Shown piece by piece: positions 41,980 through 51,406 of a DNA stretch of 64,000 nucleotides. Numbering within the stretch: position 1 is the first letter of the stretch; the number at the start of each line of letters is the position of its first letter. Source of the stretch: Bog-950 sp964631835 (GTDB lineage: Bacteria; Bacteroidota; Bacteroidia; Chitinophagales; LD1); NCBI GenBank assembly GCA_964631835.1, contig CAZWAD010000002.1, forward strand, positions 214,590 through 278,589. The letters run 5' to 3'. The notes below the pieces were generated by a model. The model did no database searches. It saw only the letters and a program-made list of their open reading frames with translations, and was not told the DNA's origin. Made by a program: the position numbers and the translations under genes.

Positions 41980-44856
41980 ATGGCTAGACAAAGGCAGGTA
42001 GTAAGACAAAAGCATGCGAGTAAGGTGAAGCATGAGGATTTTTCTGCCCTTAGGGAAAAACTTTTTCCAGCAGTTGTTTTTTTGTTCAGTTTTGCCCTCT
42101 ACTTCAATTCTGTCTTCAATGATTATAATTTAGATGATGAACTGGTTACGAGGAATCACAGACTTACGTCAAGAGGTATTGAGATTTTAAAGCCTAACTT
42201 TAGCGTTTTTTACTCCGGTGAGTTTAAGGGTGCAACTTTCAAATTAAGACTTTTTAATTTTTTACCAGAGGTTTTTCGTTCGCCTTATTATGAGGACCCG
42301 ATGGGGTATAAATATGAGTACCGTCCTGTTGTATTGGCAAGCTTTGCCATTGAACATTCAATTTTTGATGAAAGTCCCCACGTTAGCCATTTAATCAACG
42401 TTTTTCTGTATGGGTTGCTGTGTGTATTACTGTATTTGGTTTTGACCCGATTGCTTAAGGAGTATAATATTATTCTCCCTTTTATTACTGCATTAATTTT
42501 TGCAGCTCACCCCATACATACGGAAGTTGTTGCAAGCATAAAAAACAGAGACGAGATTTTGGCGTTGGGGTTCGGGTTGCTCAGCCTGCTATTTGCAGTT
42601 AAGTTCACATGCCAAGGGAAAGTTTCCGATCTAGCATTAATCCCCGTTTTTTTCTTTATAGGTATTCTTGCTAAGTCAACCACTATCACTTTTGCATTTT
42701 TGATTCCTCTATGTATAGTGATGTTTACAAATGTAGATGTGAAGCAACTCACCCTAATAACGGTACTATTAATTCTTCCAACGGTTTTTTATTCACGACT
42801 ATATTCTGTATTACAGCAAGTATTATTAGCCGGGACACTTGCCTTTGCAGTAACAACTTTGTATTATTTAAAAAATTACGAAGTAACACTTCGACAGATT
42901 ACAGGTTTTATCATGGAGAAGTACCGAAACCTCATGTACGTGAATGAATCAAAAGCTACAATTTCCGTTTCTCTGGATTTCACCTTTTTAAATCATAAAA
43001 TTCTATTACTTCCGACTGTTTTAATAGTTCTCGCCTCTTTATGCACTTCTGCTTCAGGAATCTATATGGGTAAAATGTGGTTAAGCGTATTGCCTCTTAT
43101 GCTTTTTTCCATACTGTTTGTGATAGTGCGAAATGAGCTAAAACTAATTTTTGTTACCCCTGTTACCCTTATTGTAATACTCGTCATGGCTAAATTCAGT
43201 TTAGAAAAGAGCCTGATAGAAGCGGGGTTTATACTTTTTCTAGCTAGCCAAATATTACATAACAACAAACATTTCAGAATTGTAGGCTTTTTAAATTACC
43301 TATTCTATTCCATTGTATCAGTTGCTTTCCTTCACTCACATTTTTTCCTGGCAATATTTCTATTTATCGGGTTTCTGAGTAGGAGACTACTTCCATTAGG
43401 CATCTTAATGTTTTCAGTGTCATTAGCTGTGTTTGGGGTTTCTGTTTACAGGCTAATAATGGGTATAAAAGAATTTAACCTTGCTCTTTTAAGCATTCCC
43501 TTTCTTTATTTAGGTTATCTACTATTCAGGAAGCATTATCACCGCTTTCTATACAATACAAGTGTTCTTTGTATTCCGTTACTTATACTCTTACATTTTT
43601 TAGTTAATCCAACTAAGGCTATCAATAATAGGGTAAATGAAGCTTTACTAAGTGGTTATCATCAAATCAGTTCTATTAGAGCTCCCGAAGCGACTCCGGT
43701 TCAGGCATTGCGACCTGTAAAATTTATTGAAAATCCTATTGAAAAAACGGACCCGCTAAATATTAAACTTGGTACAGCCATGATAATACTCGGTAAGTAC
43801 CTGAAATTAATTTTTGTCCCATTTCCAATGAGCTATTATTATGGTTATGCCTATATAGTTCCCACTTCTCTATGGCAATTTATCCCCTTATTTATTCTTC
43901 TTATTCACATCTTCATTTTCACAGCAGCAATCGTTTTAATAAAAAAATCACCTCTGTTGTCATTTTCAGCATTGTTCTATCTCACTTCAATTTCCGTTTT
44001 TTCTAATTTGTTTCTCCCGGTTCCAGGAATGATAGGAGACCGGTTCCTCTTTACACCTTCAATAGGTCTCAGTTTGGTTTTAGTCGTGTTAATTGGGATG
44101 ATTTTTAAGCAAAGCTATACAGAGCCAAAATTAAAATTAACGACTTTGAATTTTCCCAGTAAGACTTCAATAACTGCCATACTAATCCTGTATTCGATTT
44201 TAACAATTTCAAGAAATTTTGATTGGAAAAACCACCTGACTCTGTTCCGCCATGATATCAAAACTGTCGAAAATTCAGCTCAAGCGCAGAATTTGTTAGG
44301 ACTCCATTTATCCATGGGTTCAAATGCCGAAGTTGATATTTTGAAGCAAAAGCAGATGCGTGAAGAAGCAGTTGTTCATCTGAAAAGGGCAGTTGAAATT
44401 TACCCGGGGTTTTTAAATGCAATTTTTGATTTGGGGCGTACTTACGAAGCACTGGGTCGCTTTGATGAAGCATACAAGGCATATAAATCCGCGATAGAAT
44501 TAGATTCAACTTTTCTTGCTCCATGCAGATTTTTAGGGCTTTACCATGATAGTAAAGCGAACCTGGATTCGGCCATTTATTTTTACAAGAAATACCTTAC
44601 AGCCTACCCTCTTGAATCAGATATCAATGCTAACTTAAGCTATGCCTATTTTAAACAAGGTAAATATGACAGTTCCATAGCTGTAAACCACAGGTATCTT
44701 AAACTGAACCCTAATTCTATTGACGCTGTTACAAATATTGCCAAAACATATTTGCAGGCGAATATGAAAGACAGTGCTCGCGTATATTTTCGGCAGGCAT
44801 TAACACTCAATCCGTCTGATGCCAATATTGCTAAAACCATTAAAGATATCAAATAG
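41980..44856 (+). CDS. TMTC-like polytopic membrane protein with C-terminal TPR repeats
   Basis: This 958-residue protein has about 14 or more membrane helices in residues ~20-780 and TPR repeats at ~790-958 (DLGRTYEALGRFDEAYKAYK, ANLSYAYFKQGKYDSSIAVN). The N-terminal loop NDYNLDDELVTRN and the segment HPIHTEVVASIKNRDEILAL are hallmarks of the TMTC/GT-C O-mannosyltransferase-like group, whose eukaryotic members transfer mannose to proteins. A GT-C enzyme uses a lipid-phosphate sugar donor on the outer side of the membrane. In this locus it could glycosylate the exported product or a protein. A long stretch of extra helices (residues ~300-560) appears to be an insertion relative to shorter bacterial members. 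Confidence 0.82.
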   Translation: MARQRQVVRQKHASKVKHEDFSALREKLFPAVVFLFSFALYFNSVFNDYNLDDELVTRNHRLTSRGIEILKPNFSVFYSGEFKGATFKLRLFNFLPEVFRSPYYEDPMGYKYEYRPVVLASFAIEHSIFDESPHVSHLINVFLYGLLCVLLYLVLTRLLKEYNIILPFITALIFAAHPIHTEVVASIKNRDEILALGFGLLSLLFAVKFTCQGKVSDLALIPVFFFIGILAKSTTITFAFLIPLCIVMFTNVDVKQLTLITVLLILPTVFYSRLYSVLQQVLLAGTLAFAVTTLYYLKNYEVTLRQITGFIMEKYRNLMYVNESKATISVSLDFTFLNHKILLLPTVLIVLASLCTSASGIYMGKMWLSVLPLMLFSILFVIVRNELKLIFVTPVTLIVILVMAKFSLEKSLIEAGFILFLASQILHNNKHFRIVGFLNYLFYSIVSVAFLHSHFFLAIFLFIGFLSRRLLPLGILMFSVSLAVFGVSVYRLIMGIKEFNLALLSIPFLYLGYLLFRKHYHRFLYNTSVLCIPLLILLHFLVNPTKAINNRVNEALLSGYHQISSIRAPEATPVQALRPVKFIENPIEKTDPLNIKLGTAMIILGKYLKLIFVPFPMSYYYGYAYIVPTSLWQFIPLFILLIHIFIFTAAIVLIKKSPLLSFSALFYLTSISVFSNLFLPVPGMIGDRFLFTPSIGLSLVLVVLIGMIFKQSYTEPKLKLTTLNFPSKTSITAILILYSILTISRNFDWKNHLTLFRHDIKTVENSAQAQNLLGLHLSMGSNAEVDILKQKQMREEAVVHLKRAVEIYPGFLNAIFDLGRTYEALGRFDEAYKAYKSAIELDSTFLAPCRFLGLYHDSKANLDSAIYFYKKYLTAYPLESDINANLSYAYFKQGKYDSSIAVNHRYLKLNPNSIDAVTNIAKTYLQANMKDSARVYFRQALTLNPSDANIAKTIKDIK

Positions 44857-44964
44857 AGTTGTTCCCTATCTATGCTTCTTGCGTTGGTTAATCTCATTTT
44901 GGGTATTTGTTGTGTTTATTTTATTCTTACTTTATTTAGCTCCAAACTCTTTACCTGTTAGCAA

Positions 44965-46236
44965 ATGAGTTCCGACATTGCAGTTTCCATAAAAAACCTG
45001 AGTAAAAGATTCATGCTCCAACATCCGGTTAAAGATAAATCAGGAAATGATACATATGAATTGTGGGCGCTGAAAAATATTTCCTTAGAAATAAAGAGAG
45101 GAGAAGGTGTTGGAATTATTGGCTCCAATGGTAGCGGGAAAACTACCCTGCTTAAAATTCTTGCAGGAATTACAGCCCCAACTTTGGGAAAAGCTGAACT
45201 ATATGGAAGAGTTGCCAGCATATTGGATATTGGCTCGGGTTTTCATTATGAATTATCGGGGAGTGAAAATATTTTTCTTAACGGGCAACTGCACGGATTT
45301 ACTAGAAAAGAGATTAAAAACAGATTTGAAGAAATAGTGAGCTTTAGCGGTATAGGCAAATTTATTGACGAGCCTGTTAAGAATTATAGCAACGGAATGT
45401 ACCTACGCTTGGCATTCAGTATTATGGCACATCTTGACTTCGACATTTATCTATTCGATGAAGTGATGAGTGTAGGCGATGCGGAATTTACTTTTAAAAG
45501 TAAGGCAAAATTTCAAGAACTAATTTCATCGGAAAAAACTATTCTATCAGTAAGTCACAACTTTAATGAAATATACGATCAAGACCTTTTTGTATTGCTT
45601 GAAAATGGTACAGCCAAAGAAATCACCAAGAAGAAAAATATTCTACTGGAATATGTCGAAAAAAATATAGGCACTGGTGAGAGTGAAATACTCACTAGGT
45701 CTGTTGAAATTACTGATTTCACCAAATTTCCACTATCGAAAGATGTGAAGATTGGCAAATTACACTTCTTTCAAGAAAACATGACTGAAAGTGAGTTGTT
45801 CAGAACTGATAAACCCTTCATACTTGAAATTGAGTATGAAAAACTGAGGGACAATGATACTATTGATTTGGTCATGTGTGTATCAGATCAACAGGGTAAC
45901 ATGATTTTATCTTCTTCTCCGTTTGTTTCCGGAGATTTTAGTGAGAAAACGGAAAGACATAAATTTTCATGTCGTTGTGTCATTCCGCCAGATTTGTTCA
46001 GTGCTCAGATTTATAAGATTACACTCAACTTTCTCAAGAACACGAGAAAGTTTTTAAATGATTATAAATCCGATACAATTACAACATCGTTTGACGGAGG
46101 TCATAGCATTGAAAATGCCTTACGACTTCCTTCTATAATTACTTTTAAGCCTGTCTTTTTTAAGAAAAATAGCCCGATAGACTTGAGTTCGATAAATTTG
46201 CCTGGTCATTTGCTGGCCGCTTTCGATTGGAAATAA
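44965..46236 (+). CDS. ABC exporter ATPase with Wzt C-terminal domain
   Basis: This 423-residue protein is the nucleotide-binding subunit for polysaccharide export. Walker A is GSNGSGKTT, the signature loop is KNYSNGMYLRLAFSI, and Walker B is IYLFDEVMSVGDAE. The C-terminal ~150 residues (from SVEITDFTKF) match the Wzt carbohydrate-binding domain, which reads the terminal modification of the glycan in O-antigen systems. The export partner is the Wzm-like permease at 29747. A C-terminal domain of this type suggests the glycan carries a capping group made by the locus. It lies 108 nt after the TMTC-like gene. Confidence 0.93.
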   Translation: MSSDIAVSIKNLSKRFMLQHPVKDKSGNDTYELWALKNISLEIKRGEGVGIIGSNGSGKTTLLKILAGITAPTLGKAELYGRVASILDIGSGFHYELSGSENIFLNGQLHGFTRKEIKNRFEEIVSFSGIGKFIDEPVKNYSNGMYLRLAFSIMAHLDFDIYLFDEVMSVGDAEFTFKSKAKFQELISSEKTILSVSHNFNEIYDQDLFVLLENGTAKEITKKKNILLEYVEKNIGTGESEILTRSVEITDFTKFPLSKDVKIGKLHFFQENMTESELFRTDKPFILEIEYEKLRDNDTIDLVMCVSDQQGNMILSSSPFVSGDFSEKTERHKFSCRCVIPPDLFSAQIYKITLNFLKNTRKFLNDYKSDTITTSFDGGHSIENALRLPSIITFKPVFFKKNSPIDLSSINLPGHLLAAFDWK

Positions 46237-46270
46237 CATATTCTAAAACGTTTTCTGGCTATAACAAATA

Positions 46271-47083
46271 ATGAATTCCGAGCTACATAAATATTGGGAG
46301 CATCCTTTGGTGCTTGAATCCTATGCCCGTTATAATAGATTAAGAGAAAGCCATACTGATTCTCTTTATCTGAATTATTTTGGTATTAATTTCGATTCAC
46401 ACGGAATTTTGTCCTTTAAGTTTTACTTTCATTTTTACCACGAGCTTAAAACGCATGAAGTAAAACTCTTTTTGCCTTCAGTATATGACTTCTATAAGTA
46501 TTATCATTTGCATGAGTCTTCCGAGAAATTGTCGGATATACATACCGGCTTTGCCTTTACTTTAAAATTTATACGGAACGATAAAACTCCTTCATTCGGT
46601 TTTCATTACCGTTTAAAACCGTCCAAAGAATCGTTCGACATGGTTGGTAAGCCGAAGTGTTTGCCTTTTGATGTAGTTGGTTCAGGAATTATACCAGGAA
46701 TTAATTATGAGTATAACGCTAGAGGTGTTTTTCGGAAATGTTACTATTACTTTGATAGGCCTGAACATAAAGAATACTTTGCCAAGCGTTTCGGGTATGG
46801 GTTTTTGAACAAAGTTCGTTTTATTGAATACACCGAGGCTGAAAAATTCTCGAAAATTAACGCGTGGGGACATTTGCCTGGAGATTCCTCCCTACTGAAT
46901 CTATTTACTATAGAACAAAATGCACTTATAAGCTTTTTGTGCACCAGGTATGAGTTAAAAAATACAGTTTATGGCTACTATGAAAAATCGGATGTTAAGT
47001 CAACCTATTTTATCACTGCAAGCACGAAAAGTGGTGCTGACCACACAAAAAATTACCGCGATACCTTAAGGCAAATACTGTAA
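46271..47083 (+). CDS. Hypothetical protein, 270 aa
   Basis: I do not recognise this protein. It has no signal peptide or membrane helix and is rich in aromatic residues (Tyr, Phe) and lysine, for example LYLNYFGINFDSHGILSFKF and RKCYYYFDRPEHKEYFAKRF. The pattern of alternating beta strands and amphipathic helices would fit an enzyme with a beta-barrel-like core. It lies 34 nt after the Wzt-like ATPase and 30 nt before the flavoprotein/dioxygenase fusion, so it belongs to the same transcript. A tailoring enzyme is likely from context, but the reaction is unknown. Confidence 0.65.
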   Translation: MNSELHKYWEHPLVLESYARYNRLRESHTDSLYLNYFGINFDSHGILSFKFYFHFYHELKTHEVKLFLPSVYDFYKYYHLHESSEKLSDIHTGFAFTLKFIRNDKTPSFGFHYRLKPSKESFDMVGKPKCLPFDVVGSGIIPGINYEYNARGVFRKCYYYFDRPEHKEYFAKRFGYGFLNKVRFIEYTEAEKFSKINAWGHLPGDSSLLNLFTIEQNALISFLCTRYELKNTVYGYYEKSDVKSTYFITASTKSGADHTKNYRDTLRQIL

Positions 47084-47113
47084 ATAAAATTTAGTCCTGA
47101 AGCTTTTAGAAAT

Positions 47114-49222
47114 ATGAGCACCCGCCAGCAACCATATCCAAGCACCTTTCATCTGGTAATTATCGGAGCCGGACCCGTTGGACTTACGGCTTCCTTGTAC
47201 GCCCAAAAACTGGGAATAGATTATGTGTTGATTGAAAAAAGCAAGTTCCCTAAAGACAAAATCTGCGGTGATGGTCTGGCGCCTTTGGTTTTTAATATTC
47301 TAGAGGAATTGAATATTACCCCTGATATTACGAATGGTTTTTACAACATCAATGAGGTTGAATTCAAGTTTTCTGGCCAAGATGTCATACCATCATATGC
47401 TGGCAACAAGATTTCTAACTCCAAAACATTTAACTGCAAGAGAATTTGGTTCGATGATTTTCTGAAAAAACAAGGGGCAACAGAAAAAAATCTGTTGTAT
47501 GCGGAAGCAACAGAAATAAATACAGAAACCAATATTGTGCAATGCCAAAATGATGAAAATCAATTTCAGATTAGGTTTAAGTTTTTGCTTTTGTGTACGG
47601 GCAGCGGAAGAAGCGTACCGAGTACTTCAAATGAAAACACGTTAGAAAATATTGCCTTTGCAAGCCGTGCATACATTCAAGTTAAAGATGCTGGCAGAAA
47701 AAATTTTTTCGAATTTTTTGATGAAATATCCCCGGGATATTTCTGGGCTTTTCCTGTTTCAGAAACCATTCTTAATACAGGGATATATATAACCGGAAAG
47801 AGCCTCACAAGAACTTTATATGAAACTCACGAAAAAAAACTGCGCCAGTATTTTCAAATTACCCGGCCGATCACTTTCAGAAGGTGGCCGCTTAAAATTT
47901 ATCCCAATCCTGAAAAAAATAATTGTGAAAATATTGTCGCAATTGGAGATTCTAACTATTCCATTGACCCCCTTTTTGGTCATGGAATTGATCTCGGAAT
48001 GCTTGAAGCAAGAGAGCAGATAAATGCGCTTAAAATAACCGGACGTTTTTCGACAGCATCTATCATGTATGATGAGATAAAAAAATTGGGCGAAGCAAGT
48101 CTTGTTGCCAAAAACATTTTGAGCCGCACTTTGTCACCCGATGAAAGGAAAACTGAACTGCAGAAATTTTTAAGAACGACTTCCGTTTTTTTTGCATCGG
48201 CTAGGGATTATTTAAGGCATCAGCCAGTTCAGTTTGGTAATTTCGCTGAAGAAAACGATACTATGTTGATTGATTCTGAAAATTTACAAAATGTATTAAC
48301 TGAGAAGGGCTTTGCGATCCTTAATCTGCTCAATGAAAAAGAACATTTAACACTTGTGGAGCTGGTCGGGCAATTTCAGTTTGGTTTTGCTAACAACCTA
48401 AATAGGGGGAAATTAAAATTCAACAGTTCGTTTTTTGAGTCTGATACGGAGCTAAAAAACCGTTATTATGATACAATGGCTGAATTTTTTCGGCCTAAGA
48501 TCAATTCTCTGTTAAATGACTATGATATTCTGATTACAAATCTTTGGGATAAAAAACCCGGTGATGCCGAAGTGCTTGTTCATCAAAACTGGAGCCATGT
48601 TGACGAAAAACATTTTCGCTCCTACAGCATTTGGATTCCGTTACAAAAAACTGATGATTGTAACGGAACAATTGAGGTTATTCCAGGCAGCCATAAACTT
48701 TTCACACCTCTTCGTGGAATAAACATGGAACATCCATATAGCCACCCTTTTAAAATAATCGGGAATGATGTGAAAAAGGAATACATGGTGACTATACCTT
48801 TAACCGTAGGTCAGGCAGTTATCTTTGATGATGCGTTGCTTCACTATACTGGACCTAATAAATCTGAAAATGATCGCCTCGCAGTTCAGCTAATTATCAA
48901 ACCTAGGGCTGCAAAAGGCTTGTTTTATTATAAGCACAGGGAAATAACTAACGGAAATAACGTAGAAGTTTTTGAGGCCGATAAGAATTTCTACATCAAT
49001 CTGAAATTGATTACTGGTGGCAATACCAGGCCTGAACATGGTATCTCGAAAGGGTTTATTTCGCATACAACGGAAGAGATTACTATGGAAGAGTTCAGGA
49101 ACATTATGAAATTACGTCAGCAAATTGATTTGGAAAACATCGAAACCTTTCCGAAGCCAAGCTTGCTGAGTAAAATTCCAGTAAAACTTAAAAATATTTT
49201 CAGATTTATCATTTCAACATGA
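47114..49222 (+). CDS. Fusion of geranylgeranyl-reductase-like flavoprotein and PhyH-type dioxygenase
   Basis: This 702-residue protein has two enzyme domains. Residues ~12-390 form an FAD-binding oxidoreductase of the geranylgeranyl reductase type (VIIGAGPVGLTASLYAQKLG, KFPKDKICGDGLAP, AIGDSNYSIDPLFGHGIDLG). Residues ~400-690 form a phytanoyl-CoA dioxygenase-like domain. Its Fe(II) ligands are His495-x-Asp497 (SHVDEKHF) and His577 (LLHYTGP), and Arg588 eleven residues later is the usual 2-oxoglutarate anchor. All required residues of both halves appear intact. I infer a saturation or oxidation step combined with hydroxylation on a lipid or peptide. It overlaps the sulfotransferase gene by 4 nt (ATGA). 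Confidence 0.85.
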   Translation: MSTRQQPYPSTFHLVIIGAGPVGLTASLYAQKLGIDYVLIEKSKFPKDKICGDGLAPLVFNILEELNITPDITNGFYNINEVEFKFSGQDVIPSYAGNKISNSKTFNCKRIWFDDFLKKQGATEKNLLYAEATEINTETNIVQCQNDENQFQIRFKFLLLCTGSGRSVPSTSNENTLENIAFASRAYIQVKDAGRKNFFEFFDEISPGYFWAFPVSETILNTGIYITGKSLTRTLYETHEKKLRQYFQITRPITFRRWPLKIYPNPEKNNCENIVAIGDSNYSIDPLFGHGIDLGMLEAREQINALKITGRFSTASIMYDEIKKLGEASLVAKNILSRTLSPDERKTELQKFLRTTSVFFASARDYLRHQPVQFGNFAEENDTMLIDSENLQNVLTEKGFAILNLLNEKEHLTLVELVGQFQFGFANNLNRGKLKFNSSFFESDTELKNRYYDTMAEFFRPKINSLLNDYDILITNLWDKKPGDAEVLVHQNWSHVDEKHFRSYSIWIPLQKTDDCNGTIEVIPGSHKLFTPLRGINMEHPYSHPFKIIGNDVKKEYMVTIPLTVGQAVIFDDALLHYTGPNKSENDRLAVQLIIKPRAAKGLFYYKHREITNGNNVEVFEADKNFYINLKLITGGNTRPEHGISKGFISHTTEEITMEEFRNIMKLRQQIDLENIETFPKPSLLSKIPVKLKNIFRFIIST

Positions 49223-49998
49223 CCTATTTTTTCATTCATATACCCAAAACATCCGGAACTACCTTTATAGATGTGTTGCAGAATGACCATCGAAATAATA
49301 TTGGTTACTTTTATCCCCCCAAGGAAGAAATGCACTTGTTTGAAAAGCGAACGAAGGAGGGGCCATTTTATCACCTTGCACATAACCCGAATTGGGAAAA
49401 ATTCAATTATATCGTTGGGCACTTCACTTTTGGAATTCATGAAATATTTAAAGCCAAAGATTTCAGTTACATTGGTGTAATCCGGGAACCGGTTTCGCAT
49501 TATGTTTCCACGTATAAAGCATACTTGAGGATGTCTGATGATTTTCAAAGTATCATTCTTCCCGAATCAAAGTTGCTGGATGATTTTTTGAAACTGAATT
49601 TTACACACAACATGCAAACATTTTACCTGTCAGGACTAAGCATAAAAGAAATCAGAGAAGATAAAGAGAGGGCGTATGAGACGGCTATTGAGAACACTAG
49701 AAAATATTTCTCAGGTATTTATCCAACAGAAAGATTTGATGAAGCGTTGTTTTATTTTAAAAAAAAAATTGGTATAAAACCACTCCCTTACCGTAGGCGT
49801 AATGTTGCCTTCAATAAAATCAACCAGACAATACATCCGCAAGTGATTGAAAGAATAAGAGAGGTCAATGACATTGATTTGCGTTTGTATGAGTATCTGA
49901 ATAACGAGTTCAGCGGGGAATTAAAAAGAATTCCTTTCCTTTCGTTGAAGGTTCTCCATTTTAGAGCCCAAAACAGAATCTATTCATTAAGGAATTGA
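49219..49998 (+). CDS. Sulfotransferase family protein
   Basis: This 259-residue cytoplasmic protein begins with the PAPS 5'-phosphosulfate loop (FFIHIPKTSGTTFIDVL) and has the 3'-phosphate-binding segment VIREPVSHYVSTYKAY. These are the two signatures of PAPS-dependent sulfotransferases of the Gal/heparan-type family. It would transfer a sulfuryl group to a hydroxyl or amine of the glycan or lipid. It starts inside the end of the preceding fusion gene, so translation is coupled, and hydroxylation followed by sulfation is a reasonable reading. It ends 1 nt before the stop of the convergent radical SAM gene. Confidence 0.88.
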   Translation: MTYFFIHIPKTSGTTFIDVLQNDHRNNIGYFYPPKEEMHLFEKRTKEGPFYHLAHNPNWEKFNYIVGHFTFGIHEIFKAKDFSYIGVIREPVSHYVSTYKAYLRMSDDFQSIILPESKLLDDFLKLNFTHNMQTFYLSGLSIKEIREDKERAYETAIENTRKYFSGIYPTERFDEALFYFKKKIGIKPLPYRRRNVAFNKINQTIHPQVIERIREVNDIDLRLYEYLNNEFSGELKRIPFLSLKVLHFRAQNRIYSLRN

Positions 49999-49999
49999 A

Positions 50000-51406
50000 T
50001 CATTTACCCGCGAACTCAGCAAACACTACGGCAATTTCCCTGGCGCTCTTCCCCTCAATAAAACTGTACAGCCTGTCGTCCGCAAATTTATTAAGCAGGT
50101 TAATTACCGCTACCTGCTTGTCTTCAGGAACTTCCGCAATCGCTTCTTTAATTCGCTTGACCATATCTTCACGTGAGGTTGAGTGTTTCCGAGTTTGAGG
50201 GATGTCTTGATTCATCATTATTTTTTCTTCCCACGAATGCATCAATGTTTCAGGCTCCGTAGCTTCCTTTTTTGAAAGGTTATTCCGCTTCCATTTTTCA
50301 ACAAAGCCAATCAATTCTTTAAAGCGGCTGATGTTATTTTTTGAAAAATGTGTTGAGTCATCGAAATATTGCCCATTGTAAAACTCAATAACTTCATTCA
50401 GATATTCGGGGTCTCGATGAACAAGCGAAAGAGAAGCGGGACGCTCCACATAGACAAAGTTCAGCGAAACTTCATTCATGTTTGCAAACCGAACCACATC
50501 AGGAATAGTTTTCCAGTTGAGGGTCAACGGGCAAACCGGAATGTTTACAGGCAAATTTTTCCGGCTACCGTAATCTCTGAACCACTGAAAATTTTTCATC
50601 ACCGTTTCAAATTTTGCCCCCGCCCGCACCAATTCATAGGTTGCTTTATCAACGGAGTCAATGGAAACATTGATATTAAACCGGCCTTGCTCAAGTAAAT
50701 CTTTTATACGTTCATTCAGAGTTGTACCATTCGTAACTACACTGATTTTTATTTTCGGATTCAGCCCGATCATTTTTTCCCATATCCTGAAATAATTGGG
50801 CACTAAAAACGGTTCACCACCGGAAAAAATAGCCTCTTGCAGGTAGGGGATATACTCCATCAACTCATCCACAAACTTCTCATCGTACATCTTTTCAAGT
50901 GGAGGTAATTCCTGATTTTTACGGATTGTAGAAGATAAAACCGAGTTACACATGGTGCATGCTAGATTACAGGTATTCTCCAAGCAAAACTCCATTACAC
51001 GTGGGCGTGTTAAGTCATACGGCAGATAAGTATCATAACCAATTGCTTTTGTACCAGAAAAATTCCCGGTTTTGATTTGCTCATTGCAGATAGAGCAATC
51101 GTAATCCATATTTTTTGATGCTACGTGTTTGCGAAGTTGGTTAAAAGAATCACTGTTCCAGATGTCGTTAATTGATTTTCCTGCAACTAACACCGAAGTT
51201 TTTTTGTTGAGGCAACAAATAGTTGCATAGCCGTCAATTGAGAAACTTATTGAAGTCCAAGGGGCAAAGCACAGATAGGATAAGGCGGGAGCATTTCGCG
51301 ATAAATTATAAAGTCTGTAAATGTTTTGATACTTTTCCGAAGAAGATTGTTGAAGGTTTCCGGAAAACCCGAACCACTGAAGAGTTTTTTCAAAAAAAAA
51401 ATTCAT
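50000..51406 (-). CDS. Radical SAM protein with N-terminal twitch/SPASM-like cysteine cluster
   Basis: This 468-residue enzyme has an N-terminal auxiliary cysteine region (Cys46 in LCFAPWTSISFS, Cys64-65 in ATICCLN, Cys104/107 in CSIC). The radical SAM core follows with CNLACTMC, Cys146/Cys150/Cys153 (CxxxCxxC). The GGEP-like motif FSGGEPFLVP binds SAM. This layout is the twitch-domain type. The C-terminal ~90 residues are helical. It modifies an unknown substrate, possibly a peptide, amino acid or sugar. It overlaps the upstream radical SAM gene by 4 nt, so the two enzymes are probably made together and may act in sequence. Confidence 0.9.
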   Translation of the reverse strand: MNFFFEKTLQWFGFSGNLQQSSSEKYQNIYRLYNLSRNAPALSYLCFAPWTSISFSIDGYATICCLNKKTSVLVAGKSINDIWNSDSFNQLRKHVASKNMDYDCSICNEQIKTGNFSGTKAIGYDTYLPYDLTRPRVMEFCLENTCNLACTMCNSVLSSTIRKNQELPPLEKMYDEKFVDELMEYIPYLQEAIFSGGEPFLVPNYFRIWEKMIGLNPKIKISVVTNGTTLNERIKDLLEQGRFNINVSIDSVDKATYELVRAGAKFETVMKNFQWFRDYGSRKNLPVNIPVCPLTLNWKTIPDVVRFANMNEVSLNFVYVERPASLSLVHRDPEYLNEVIEFYNGQYFDDSTHFSKNNISRFKELIGFVEKWKRNNLSKKEATEPETLMHSWEEKIMMNQDIPQTRKHSTSREDMVKRIKEAIAEVPEDKQVAVINLLNKFADDRLYSFIEGKSAREIAVVFAEFAGK

